A stretch of 64,000 nt of DNA from Glandiceps talaboti (lineage: Eukaryota > Hemichordata > Enteropneusta > Spengelidae): the NCBI RefSeq assembly GCF_964340395.1, contig NC_135569.1, positions 11,492,019-11,556,018 on the forward strand, in the 5' to 3' direction. Below, piece after piece: positions 1 through 12,300 of this stretch (position 1 is the first letter of the stretch; every line of letters starts with the position of its first letter). Below the pieces are notes generated by a model. That model was given only the letters and a program-made list of their open reading frames with translations. It did not search any database and was not told the origin of the DNA. A program made the position numbers and the translations under genes.

Positions 1-808
1 TATAGACAGGGCATTGTGGGTAATATATGCAAATACAGGAAATTCAAACTGCTACACACAGCATCATCACAGCATTGGTTTTCATTCTATTTTTCTTTCC
101 CCATAAAATGTAGTGACTTTGTGCAAACTGTTTTTGAATGCCCCTAAAGATTGCAAATTTATGAAAACCTTTGACATTATTCATGTGATTGGTGTTCTTG
201 AGCATAAATAACTATGGAAACAAAACCTAGATAAAGTCGGCCATTTTGTGCTGTGGATGTCTCTGTTATGGACGTAAATATAATATAGGATCTTCCTGTT
301 ACTTGAGACAAAACTTTTTTTTTTGCTGTGCCAGATAAGGCCCCATCAATTAAATACTTTATTTGCCTTTCTTAATTTTCCCCAAAACTTACCAGGCAGA
401 CATGTTTAAAATATAAAGACAGAAGAAAGCACAATACTAGCATATCATGTAAAATTCACTTTTCTGTTGATTCACTTTCTGTTTGTACCTAAATCTACTA
501 CACTGGTGAAATAGAAATGTCAAAATCCAAAGTTTGATTGTCTTAAACAACTATTTAGAAATATGTTATTCTGAAGATATTTGAACAGTCTTTTCATTTA
601 GATTGGTATAAAACACTGCCTTTAGCGGAAATTTTGAACAAAACAAAATTTATTTGTTTTTGTATAAAATATACCGACAAACCTACTCGCATGCAAAGAA
701 TTTAATCGATGGCGCCTAAATTTAATCCTAGTCGAACCTTAGTCTTTAAAAACAAAACATTTTCATACTGCTTCCATTTTCTTATCAGATTGATTATTTT
801 TTTTGCAG
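1..808. other. Non-coding, probably last intron of the left-hand gene
   Basis: I see no coding exon here. The stretch ends in a T-rich tract and TTTTGCAG at 801-808, a good 3' splice site for the exon that follows, so it is most simply the last intron of the plus-strand gene entering from the left. AT-rich, with no recognisable element. Confidence 0.5.
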
Positions 809-1013
809 ATACAAAGATCCGAGAACACATAGCTGGCATGCTGCCAAAGTAGCATTTCAAGTTTGTATTAAACCAGGGAGTTATAAATGTGGACCCCCTA
901 GTATAGGTGTAAATGAACCAATAGATCCGCTATTCAGTAACAGTGAACTAGAATGGTCAACTAAGGAAACTGGTGCCACAGTGCTTCAAGCACTTCTTAT
1001 AAAAATTGACTAA
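809..1013 (+). CDS. Terminal coding exon of an unidentified gene
   Basis: A 3' splice site at 801-808 opens an exon whose first base completes a split codon; 67 codons follow, ending in TAA at 1011-1013. The peptide begins YKDPRTHSWHAAKVAFQVCI, contains KPGSYKCGPPSIG and FSNSELEWSTKE, and ends LQALLIKID. Balanced composition with Trp, Cys and charged residues, an exact splice acceptor and a clean stop argue for a real exon. I have the impression of the C-terminal end of a large invertebrate ubiquitin-ligase or PARP-like family protein, but I cannot name the family with confidence. Everything upstream lies outside the window. Confidence 0.7.
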
Positions 1014-1282
1014 GCTAGTAGCTCCTTTCTGTGAATGTTGGAACTGACTGTGACCATAATGATATGGTGTTCCTCAAGTCTCTCTCTGTGTGTGTGTTCA
1101 CTGCTGACCACGTGACCAAGTTATACAAATGCTGCAAGTCCTCAAGATGGAGATGATGATCACCAAACCACCTATCTATACTTAGATTCCAGAAATTGGC
1201 TTTATTACGGTCTATGTTATTTATTTAGATGGATTCTGACTGTACTTCAATCGTAAAACTTAAGATGTCTAAAATATAATTG

Positions 1283-1284
<2 letters not shown>

Positions 1285-1344
<60 letters not shown>

Positions 1345-1449
1345 CATGCATACATGCATGCACACACACACAGACACACACACAAACTCAGTCAAACTTG
1401 TACAAACACAAAGGTGCACACACACACACACACACAAACTCAGTCAAAC

Positions 1450-1493
<44 letters not shown>
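1285..1493. repeat. (CA)n microsatellite, interrupted
   Basis: Three CA blocks (about 1285-1341, 1411-1434, 1455-1492) separated by ATGCATGCATAC-type sequence and two copies of ACAAACTCAGTCAAACTT. The duplicated spacer shows that the array grew in part by larger tandem duplication. Confidence 0.95.
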
Positions 1494-1498
<5 letters not shown>

Positions 1499-1774
1499 AC
1501 ATTAATGAATTCAAGGTCATGATAACTTGTAACTGTGAAAAGAATTTTTAAGATCTGAGGGGAACCATGAGTACTCCTTTTATACTTCCTACCACATCCT
1601 GGAATACTAGTCATGTCTTCAAATCCACAAAGATGAAATATTCTGTAGTTGTTACCAAAGTATCCAAATATAATGATTAACTCTTGTCAACATGTAAGGC
1701 AGCTCTGACTCCAGCTGACATTTATTTTCTAGTTTTCATTATTTTTCACTCAAATGTTTAGTTAAATTACAGTG

Positions 1775-1926
1775 TGTATGTATGTGTGTGTGTGTGTGTG
1801 CATGTATGTATGTACATGTATGTATGTATGTATGTATGTATGTATGTATGTATGTATGTATGTATGTATGTACGGTATGTATGTACGGTATGTATGTATG
1901 TATGTATGTATGTATGTATGTATGTA

Positions 1927-1974
<48 letters not shown>
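1775..1974. repeat. (TG)n / (TGTA)n compound microsatellite
   Basis: TG repeats, then about 110 bp of TGTA tetranucleotides with two TACGGTATG interruptions, then TG repeats again. Confidence 0.95.
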
Positions 1975-1975
<1 letters not shown>

Positions 1976-2400
1976 CTTTGTGTCAGTCTGTCTATATCCA
2001 ACATTTTATGATACTACAACCAAAGAATAACATCAGATGTATATGCTGACATCAATTACAATGTGTTGTTAATAACATCCATATATCACATAGCTAAAAC
2101 CTGCAACAGCTGTTAACACTTTTGATCTGTATGTACCATTTATACATTATAGGAAAGTCCAGTATATTTCTACCTTTAGTACATTAATATTTGATTACTG
2201 TTATCAACTTAGCATAGGTTTTAGGGATAAACTCTTTGTATTTGTCAAGGGTGTTCATGATGTCATCAACAGATGTGTTCCCATAAACCCTTGCAGGAAT
2301 CCCCAAAATGGCCAAACACATATCAAGTGCAGTAGGTCTTATTTGCAAGATTTCAAACTTGAGTAAATTCCCAAGATGATATCTTATCACCCCGAATCAT

Positions 2401-2650
2401 GTAAGTTGATAGCAGTTATCAATACAAGTGTACTAAAGGCAGAAATAAGTCTGACTGGAGTTATCCTTTAAGTTGATAGCAGTAATCAATACAAGATAGA
2501 AATAAGTCTGAATGCCTTTTCTGAATGATAGCAGTAATCAATACAAGTGAACTAAAGACAGAAATAAGTCTGACTGGACTTTTCCTTTAAGTTGATAGCA
2601 GTAATCAATACAAGTGTACAAAAGACAGAAATATGTCTGACTTGAATTTT
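2401..2650. repeat. Degenerate ~67-bp tandem repeat, 4 copies
   Basis: Four copies share GTTGATAGCAGT(A/T)ATCAAT followed by AGACAGAAATAAGTCTGACT and a T-rich stretch; one copy is shortened. Not coding. Confidence 0.8.
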
Positions 2651-2964
2651 TCTTTAAGGATTGTAACGATAGTTGATTTCCATTGATGTGTAAGATTATT
2701 GTATAAATGTATCGGTGTACACGTTGTCTCTAGAGTCTGTAGCTCACACTATGATCTATGCAAAACAATCTGTTTTCTAACTTTAATGGTAAGAAACGAA
2801 CTATGTTGTTTACTATGGGATGTAAGTGAATTTAGGAAATGTTAAAAGCTAACTATATATGTGACATGTAAATGGACTGTATCATATACCACCAACCATT
2901 GCTAAGAAGTACATTTAATCTCCAAGATTACATGGGTCGTTCATCCATAACTTAACTACCACCG

Positions 2965-3395
2965 TTATTGCTATGAACAAAAAGTATCACCCACCATTGC
3001 GTCAGTCACCCATCCTAAACCACCAGCCACCATTGCATTGGTCACCCATCCTAAACCACCATCCACCATTGCGTTGGTCACCCAACCATGATTGCATTGG
3101 TCACCCATCAACAACTACTCACCACCATTGCATTGATTATCCAACCATAACCACATTATGCATTGGTAACACATACAACATTGCATTTGTCACCCAACCA
3201 CCAGCTACAATTGCATTGGTCACCCAACCACCAGCCACAATTGCATTGGTCACCCAGCCACAATTGCATTGGTCACCCATCAACAATCACTACCTCCAGT
3301 GGCATCTACAGCTACCATCTGCCATTGCATTTATCACCCAACCACAGCTACCACCCACCATTGCATTTATCACCTATTCACAACCACCATTCACT
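2965..3395. repeat. Minisatellite built on CACCATTGCATTGGTCACCC
   Basis: About a dozen imperfect copies of a 25-35 bp motif (CCACCATTGCATTGGTCACC and relatives). Both open frames across it are Pro/His/Trp-rich repeat translations and are not taken as genes. Confidence 0.85.
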
Positions 3396-4136
3396 GACTT
3401 CTAATGCATTTAAAAACCATGATATTGAATTGCAGTCTTTGTAACTTCATCTGATAAATCATTCACAGTAATATAAACCTATATACAACCTGACATAAAG
3501 TAACTATACAGTTTCATGACGAAATTGATGATTTCACCTTTTCTTCTTTACATATCATTTTCACTAACCTACTTTTCACTCTTCTTAATACTTGTCTTTT
3601 CTACTGCTCTGATATCACCCATTGTGTTTGTTTGTTTGTTTGTTTGTTTGTTTGTATGTACGACTTTTCTCCCTGTTATAAAGTTTCCATAGCAACTGAT
3701 GAGATGTGTTGCAAAAATGTCAAATCTTTGGAGCATGTGGTGTTGACAGATATGTCCTCACATCACCAACCCCCTTATGATAATGGAGTAGTCCAATCAT
3801 CTAACCATTTACATTGACACCCCTTTGTTAAAATGGAATAGGCAGGTCATAGGTCATATGGACAGTCTTCAGCATGTGATGTTGCATGAGTACTTGATGA
3901 AATAATTAGCTAAGTTTTTTAAAAGATTTTAAGTCGTTAAAAGAAAGGAAAAATATCTTGGCTGATGAGCCAAGAATCGTAGTTGTTATTGAGCAGGTCT
4001 GTAAATAGTATTGACCAGAATTACTGTTAACAATTCTGTAATTATTGATGTACATATATAATCGATATTGTCAGATTTTTTATTCGAGGTCAGTCCAGAT
4101 TGTAAACTAAGAAAACATTATGATGTAGCTATGTTT
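3396..4136. other. Non-coding, nothing recognised
   Basis: Only a short (GTTT)n run near 3626-3655 stands out. No supported exon. Confidence 0.5.
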
Positions 4137-4580
4137 GATTGCCTGACAGTGTGTGATATTGTTTTGGTATCACATTGATTGCCTGACAGTGTGTGATATT
4201 GTTTTGATATCACATTGATTGCCTGACAGTGTGTGATATTGTTTTGATATCACATTGATTGCCTGACAGTGTGTGATATTGTTTTGATATCACATTGATT
4301 GCCTGACAGTGTGTGATATTGTTTTGATATCACATTGATTGCCTGACAGTGTGTGATATTGTTTTGATATCACATTGATTGCCTGACAGTGTGTGCTATC
4401 GTTTTGATATCACATTGATTGCCTGACAGTGTGTGATATTGTTTTGATATCACATTGATTGCCTGACAGTGTGTGATATTGTTTTGATATCACATTGATT
4501 GCCTGACAGTGTGTGATATTGTTTTGATATCACATTGATTGCCTGACAGTGTGTGCTATCGTTTTGATATCACATTATTG
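4137..4580. repeat. 40-bp minisatellite, 11 copies
   Basis: Unit starts GCCTGACAGTGTGTGATATT and recurs exactly every 40 bp from 4141 to 4541. Copies are almost identical; those at 4381 and 4541 share a GTGCTATCG variant 160 bp apart, so a four-copy block was duplicated. Confidence 0.95.
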
Positions 4581-4634
4581 TAAGCAGCTGTCCTCAGATG
4601 TATTGTGATGAGATATGTTGTTTAACTTGTAAGA

Positions 4635-5060
4635 TATGGTGCTTACGTTAAGAGATATATATGGATTTGAAGTCATGAAATATGGTTTTGGAACCATGAA
4701 ATATAGGGTAAAAGTCACGAGATAATGAGTTAAAGTCACTACATATGGATTTGAAGTCATGAGATATAGTTTTGAAACCATGAGATATAGGGTAAAAGTC
4801 ATGAGATAATGAGTTAAAGTCACTACATATGGATTTGAAGTCATGAGATATGGTTTTTAGTTATGCAATATAGAGTTTATTGTCATGAGATACGGAGTTA
4901 AAGTCATGAGACAGTTACATGGAGTAAAAGATGTGAAATATTGAATTGCAGTCATGGTATATGCTGTCAAAGTCATGAGATATGCAACTAAAGTCATGAG
5001 ATATGGAGAGATTTAATGACATAAAGGATTCATGGCATGAGATATAGCATTTATGATGTG
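4635..5060. repeat. 84-bp repeat and shorter AAGTCATGAGATATG motifs
   Basis: Two copies of an 84-bp unit (about 4684 and 4768) are themselves made of a 14-16 bp motif close to AAGTCATGAGATATGG, which continues in degenerate form to about 5060. Confidence 0.8.
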
Positions 5061-5106
5061 AGATAAGGTCAAAGTAAAAGGAAATACATCAATACTGTAA
5101 GATATG

Positions 5107-5232
5107 CAGTGGGAATAAGCTGGATGTCATTTGATATGCTGTTATATACAGTGGATATAAGCTGGATGTCATTTGATATGCTGTTATATACAGTGGATAT
5201 AAGCTTAATGTCATTTGATATGCTGTTGAAGC
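5107..5232. repeat. 42-bp tandem repeat, 3 copies
   Basis: CAGTGGATATAAGCTGGATG begins copies at 5107, 5149 and 5191; the third differs slightly (AAGCTTAATG). Confidence 0.9.
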
Positions 5233-6157
5233 CACAGAACGTGGCATTAATGTTATGAAATATTAAGTGAGCATCATTTTAAAAGTAGTCAAACTCAAAG
5301 TTGCTCATGAATGTTGGAATCAGACCAGATTTTGTCAGCTGAAGAGATGTCTGTGTACACAATAAGATAAGATAACACAGTATGCAAACGAGAGTAGGCA
5401 CATGAAACTAAAAGTATGGATGGATTCTACACACTTTAATGGTAAGCTAGGGTAAAGCAGTATGCAAAGAAAAAATTCAGCTAAAATGAATGGCCATGAG
5501 CATACTTACTGACACTGGGTCAGAATTCACAATGTCAGTTATCTACTTAGAGTTTATGTCCTTGTTGGGCATTTTTTTTGGTAAGACAGAGAAAGGGGGG
5601 GGGGGGGTTAATGTGCTAAAAGTGATTTCTATGTACATTGAGTAATCTTCAATATTAGGTGGTTTTATCGGTGATCTATGTCTGTACAGCAATTGGAACT
5701 GTGCTGTTTTTCTTAGCGTTATTCAATTTACTCAGTAAGCAAACCATTTACAAATTATTATCTAGGGGTAATGGGTTGAAATACTGATACAGACAACTCA
5801 ATTAGTATTACAATAGTCTAGTAATCATTCTGTGCTCTGTATTCTTATCATCTTAGTCTAATGAAAACTGTCGTCATTCTTATCAAATATTTTAATGTAT
5901 ATATTGTTAATATTTACTGAGATTGGCCACATAATTGTCGTCATGCCTTTGTCGTATTTTGGTAAATCAAGTCTTGCCATATCTTTCTTTTTTTTGTATT
6001 TTTTTTTCTTTTTTATATTTGCTTGTCATGTGGTAACTGTGAAATGGACATATTTTTGCAAAATTTATATATTACTTGTTATATTTCATCTGATTTACAT
6101 GTAATATAGCCGATATGTGTGTATTGTTTTGTTATCATTTTTTGTGTGTAATTTGTC

Positions 6158-6163
6158 AATAAA
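6158..6163 (+). terminator. AATAAA, candidate poly(A) signal
   Basis: AATAAA lies just before the big satellite and is followed by T/G-rich sequence. It could end the left-hand gene's transcript, but that would need a 5-kb 3' UTR, so the link is uncertain. Confidence 0.3.
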
Positions 6164-6355
6164 GTCAGTACATTGCAATAACTGTTATATTGTGGTGACT
6201 TTCAAGGTATGAATTATGATTGGCAAAGAAAGTGAAGATTTTCGCCACACAATATTCCCTCCCACCTCCCATGTGTACAAACACACTTGGTCTTTATATA
6301 TATCAATACAAATGAAGGCACCGTGTGAATCAGAAAGTAGTCTTTATACACAGGG

Positions 6356-9300
6356 TTGAAATTGTGTGGCACACCGTGATGCGGCGCCCTAACACATCAC
6401 TCACTTAATTTCCCACCGCAGATATATATTTACCATAACTTATCACAAATCCCTGCTAAATTTTATGTTTCTGCAATAAAAACTTTAAAAATACGATTTA
6501 CTTGGGCCATGGACACCTGTTGCCGTTGACAATACAAAGAAACTGACATTTTTCATCTCTTACATAATAAGTCCGACGTTTTTACCCTACAAACAGTCCC
6601 AACGAGCTGCCCGGCGATCTGAAATATTGACTCAGTACGTAGGATGAGACGCCCTCACTGTCACGCATCATCTCTAATCCTGAGGAGTCTTTAAAAATTT
6701 CCCAAAAACTTTATTCATGAGGCGATGAAACACAAAATTTCGGGTATCAGATAACACCACAGGCAAGAGATAAGCAAAACATTGACGGGTATGGTTTCGA
6801 AGTGTTAATAGGGGCATTACAAGCTCGGTAATCATCTTTAGTAGTTTGCAAAGGTTTCTATTGTTCAAACATAGGCCGAACGTTACCGAGAATTCCGTGA
6901 TTTGCTCTCTCAGAGCTTCGGGAATCATCGGTGTTGCTGTGGCAAGCACAGACCGATGGTTTCCGAAGAGCAAATCACGGAATTCTCGGTAAGCTTCGGC
7001 GTATGTTAGAACAAAAGAGAGCCTTCCAAACTACCAGAGACGATTACCGAGCTTGTGATCACCCTAATAACACCTAGACCTAATAGTAATTCTTGTTAGG
7101 TTTCTATCTTGTCTGTGATGCTATCTGATAGCCGTAATTTTGAGTTTCATAGCCTCATGAATAATATTTTTCAAAATTTTATAGAACATGTTTAGAGTGA
7201 GTGGTGTGTGAGGGCGCCGCATCACGGCGTACCATACTCTGGATGATTGTGGGATAACGTACTGAGTCAGTATTTCAGATCGGTAGCTAGATCAAGCTGT
7301 TTGAAATTGTGTTGAATGCCGTGATGCTGTTCGGTGCCCTAACAGATCACTCACTTATTGAATAATTTCCCATCGCAGATATATATTTATAAATCCCTGC
7401 TAAATTTTATGTTTCTGCAATAAAAACTTTAAAAATACGATTTACTTGGGCCATGGACACCTGTTGCCGTTGACAATACAAAGAAACTGACATTTTTCAT
7501 CTCTTACATAATAAGTCCGACGTTTTTCCCCTACAAACAGTCCCAACTAGCTGCCGATCTGAAATATTGACTCAGTACCTAGGATGAGACGCCCTCACTG
7601 TCACACATCATCTCTAATCCTGAGGAGTCTTTAAAAATTTCCCAAAAACTTTATTCATGAGGCGATGAAACACAAAATTTCGGGTATCAGATAACACCAC
7701 AGGCAAGAGATAAGCAAAACATTGACGGGTATGGTTTCGAAGTGTTAATAGGGGCATTACAAGCTCGGTAATCAGCTTTAGTAGTTTGCAAAGGTTTCTA
7801 TTGTTCAAACATGGGCCGAACGTTACCGAGAATTCCGTGATTTGCTCTTCTCAGAGCTTCGGGAATCATCGGTGTTGCAAGCAAAGACCGATGGTTTCCG
7901 AAGAGCAAATCAAGGAATTCTCGGTAAGCTTCGGCGTATGTTAGAACAAAAGAGAGCCTTCCAAACTACCAGAGACGATTACCGAGCTTGTGATCACCCT
8001 AATAACACCTAGACCTAATAGTAATTCTTGTTAGGTTTCTATCTTGTCTGTGATGCCATCTGATAGCCGTAATTCTGAGTTTCATAGCCTCATGAATAAT
8101 ATTTTTCAAAATTTTATAGAACATGTCGAGTGAGTGGTGTGTGAGGGCGCCGCATCACGGCGTACCATACTCTGGATGATTGTGGGATAACGTACTGAGT
8201 CAGTATTTCAGATCGGTAGCTAGATCAAGCTGTTTGAAATTGTGTTGCACGCCGTGATGCTGTTCGGTGCCCTAACAGATCACTCACTTATTGAATAATT
8301 TCCCATCGCAGATATATATTTATAAATCCCTGCTAAATTTTATGTTTCTGCAATGAAAACTTTAAAAATACGATTTACTTGGGCCATGGACACCTGTTGC
8401 CGTTGACAATACAAAGAAACTGACATTTTTCATCTCTTACATAATAAGTCCGACGTTTTTCCCCTACAAACAGTCCCAACTAGCTGCCGATCTGAAATAT
8501 TGACTCAGTACCTAGGATGAGACGCCCTCACTGTCACACATCATCTCTAATCCTGAGGAGTCTTTAAAAATTTCCCAAAAACTTTATTCATGAGGCGATG
8601 AAACACAAAATTTCGGGTATCAGATAACACCACAGGCAAGAGATAAGCAAAACATTGACGGGTATGGTTTCGAAGTGTTAATAGGGGCATTACAAGCTCG
8701 GTAATCATCTTTAGTAGTTTGCAAAGGTTTCTATTGTTCAAACATAGGCCGAACGTTACCGAGAATTCCGTGATTTGCTCTCTCAGAGCTTCGGGAATCA
8801 TCGGTGTTGCTGTGGCAAGCAAAGACCGATGGTTTCCGAAGAGCAAATCACGGAATTCTCGGTAAGCTTCGGCGTATGTTAGAACAAAAGAGAGCCTTCC
8901 AAACTACCAGAGACGATTACCGAGCTTGTGATCACCCTAATAACACCTAGACCTAATAGTAATTCTTGTTAGGTTTCTATCTTGTCTGTGATGCCATCTG
9001 ATAGCCGTAATTTTGAGTTTCATAGCCTCATGAATAATATTTTTCAAAATTTTATAGAACATGTCGAGTGAGTGGTGTGTGAGGGCGCCGCATCACGGCG
9101 TACCATACTCTGGATGATTGTGGGATAACGTACTGAGTCAGTATTTCAGATCGGTAGCTAGATCAAGCTGTTTGAAATTGTGTTGAATGCCGTGATGCTG
9201 TTCGGTGCCCTAACAGATCACTCACTTATTGAATAATTTCCCATCGCAGATATATATTTATAAATCCCTGCTAAATTTTATGTTTCTGCAATAAAAACTT

Positions 9301-12300
9301 TAAAAATACGATTTACTTGGGCCATGGACACCTGTTGCCGTTGACAATACAAAGAAACTGACATTTTTCATCTCTTACATAATAAGTCCGACGTTTTTCC
9401 CCTACAAACAGTCCCAACTAGCTGCCGATCTGAAATATTGACTCAGTACCTAGGATGAGACGCCCTCACTGTCACACATCATCTCTAATCCTGAGGAGTC
9501 TTTAAAAATTTCCCAAAAACTTTATTCATGAGGCGATGAAACACAAAATTTCGGGTATCAGATAACACCACAGGCAAGAGATAAGCAAAACATTGACGGG
9601 TATGGTTTCGAAGTGTTAATAGGGGCATTACAAGCTCGGTAATCAGCTTTAGTAGTTTGCAAAGGTTTCTATTGTTCAAACATGGGCCGAACGTTACCGA
9701 GAATTCCGTGATTTGCTCTTCTCAGAGCTTCGGGAATCATCGGTGTTGCAAGCAAAGACCGATGGTTTCCGAAGAGCAAATCAAGGAATTCTCGGTAAGC
9801 TTCGGCGTATGTTAGAACAAAAGAGAGCCTTCCAAACTACCAGAGACGATTACCGAGCTTGTGATCACCCTAATAACACCTAGACCTAATAGTAATTCTT
9901 GTTAGGTTTCTATCTTGTCTGTGATGCCATCTGATAGCCGTAATTCTGAGTTTCATAGCCTCATGAATAATATTTTTCAAAATTTTATAGAACATGTCGA
10001 GTGAGTGGTGTGTGAGGGCGCCGCATCACGGCGTACCATACTCTGGATGATTGTGGGATAACGTACTGAGTCAGTATTTCAGATCGGTAGCTAGATCAAG
10101 CTGTTTGAAATTGTGTTGCACGCCGTGATGCTGTTCGGTGCCCTAACAGATCACTCACTTATTGAATAATTTCCCATCGCAGATATATATTTATAAATCC
10201 CTGCTAAATTTTATGTTTCTGCAATGAAAACTTTAAAAATACGATTTACTTGGGCCATGGACACCTGTTGCCGTTGACAATACAAAGAAACTGACATTTT
10301 TCATCTCTTACATAATAAGTCCGACGTTTTTCCCCTACAAACAGTCCCAACTAGCTGCCGATCTGAAATATTGACTCAGTACCTAGGATGAGACGCCCTC
10401 ACTGTCACACATCATCTCTAATCCTGAGGAGTCTTTAAAAATTTCCCAAAAACTTTATTCATGAGGCGATGAAACACAAAATTTCGGGTATCAGATAACA
10501 CCACAGGCAAGAGATAAGCAAAACATTGACGGGTATGGTTTCGAAGTGTTAATAGGGGCATTACAAGCTCGGTAATCATCTTTAGTAGTTTGCAAAGGTT
10601 TCTATTGTTCAAACATAGGCCGAACGTTACCGAGAATTCCGTGATTTGCTCTCTCAGAGCTTCGGGAATCATCGGTGTTGCTGTGGCAAGCAAAGACCGA
10701 TGGTTTCCGAAGAGCAAATCACGGAATTCTCGGTAAGCTTCGGCGTATGTTAGAACAAAAGAGAGCCTTCCAAACTACCAGAGACGATTACCGAGCTTGT
10801 GATCACCCTAATAACACCTAGACCTAATAGTAATTCTTGTTAGGTTTCTATCTTGTCTGTGATGCCATCTGATAGCCGTAATTTTGAGTTTCATAGCCTC
10901 ATGAATAATATTTTTCAAAATTTTATAGAACATGTCGAGTGAGTGGTGTGTGAGGGCGCCGCATCACGGCGTACCATACTCTGGATGATTGTGGGATAAC
11001 GTACTGAGTCAGTATTTCAGATCGGTAGCTAGATCAAGCTGTTTGAAATTGTGTTGCACGCCGTGATGCTGTTCGGTGCCCTAACAGATCACTCACTTAT
11101 TGAATAATTTCCCATCGCAGATATATATTTATAAATCCCTGCTAAATTTTATGTTTCTGCAATAAAAACTTTAAAAATACGATTTACTTGGGCCATGGAC
11201 ACCTGTTGCCGTTGACAATACAAAGAAACTGACATTTTTCATCTCTTACGTATTAAGTCCGACGTTTTTCCCCTACAAACAGTCCCAACTAGCTGCCGAT
11301 CTGAAATATTGACTCAGTACCTAGGATGAGACGCCCTCACTCAGGCTGTCACACATCATCTCTAATCCTGAGGAGTCTTTAAAAATTTCCCAAAAACTTT
11401 ATTCATGAGGTGATGAAACACAAAATTTCGGGTATCAGATAACACCACAGGCAAGAGATAAGCAAAACATTGACGGGTATGGTTTCGAAGTGTTAATAGG
11501 GGCATTACAAGCTCGGTAATCAGCTTTAGTAGTTTGCAAAGGTTTCTATTGTTCAAACATAGGCCGAACGTTACCGAGAATTCCGTGATTTGCTCTTCTC
11601 AGAGCTTCGGGAATCATCGGTGTTGCAAGCAAAGACCGATGGTTTCCGAAGAGCAAATCAAGGAATTCTCGGTAAGCTTCGGCGTATGTTAGAACAAAAG
11701 AGAGCCTTCCAAACTACCAGAGACGATTACCGAGCTTGTGATCACCCTAATAACACCTAGACCTAATAGTAATTCTTGTTAGGTTTCTATCTTGTCTGTG
11801 ATGCCATCTGATAGCCGTAATTCTGAGTTTCATAGCCTCATGAATAATATTTTTCAAAATTTTATAGAACATGTCGAGTGAGTGGTGTGTGAGGGCGCCG
11901 CATCACGGCGTACCATACTCTGGATGATTGTGGGATAACGTACTGAGTCAGTATTTCAGATCGGTAGCTAGATCAAGCTGTTTGAAATTGTGTTGCACGC
12001 CGTGATGCTGTTCGGTGCCCTAACAGATCACTCACTTATTGAATAATTTCCCATCGCAGATATATATTTATAAATCCCTGCTAAATGTTATGTTTCTGCA
12101 ATGAAAACTTTAAAAATACGATTTACTTGGGCCATGGACACCTGTTGCCGTTGACAATACAAAGAAACTGACATTTTTCATCTCTTACATAATAAGTCCG
12201 ACGTTTTTCCCCTACAAACAGTCCCAACTAGCTGCCGATCTGAAATATTGACTCAGTACCTAGGATGAGACGCCCTCACTGTCACACATCATCTCTAATC

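Noticed and set aside
2184-2390. 68-codon minus-strand frame with protein-like sequence (GIPARVYGNTSVDDIMNTLD)
   Set aside because: Starts at GTG, has no convincing splice signals, and lies in repeats. It could be an exon or pseudogene fragment, but I cannot support it.
2973-3404. Pro/His-rich frame
   Set aside because: Translation of a minisatellite.
4137-4580. CRISPR-like regular repeats
   Set aside because: No unique spacers; the whole unit repeats, and the genome is eukaryotic. The same goes for the 33-bp array.
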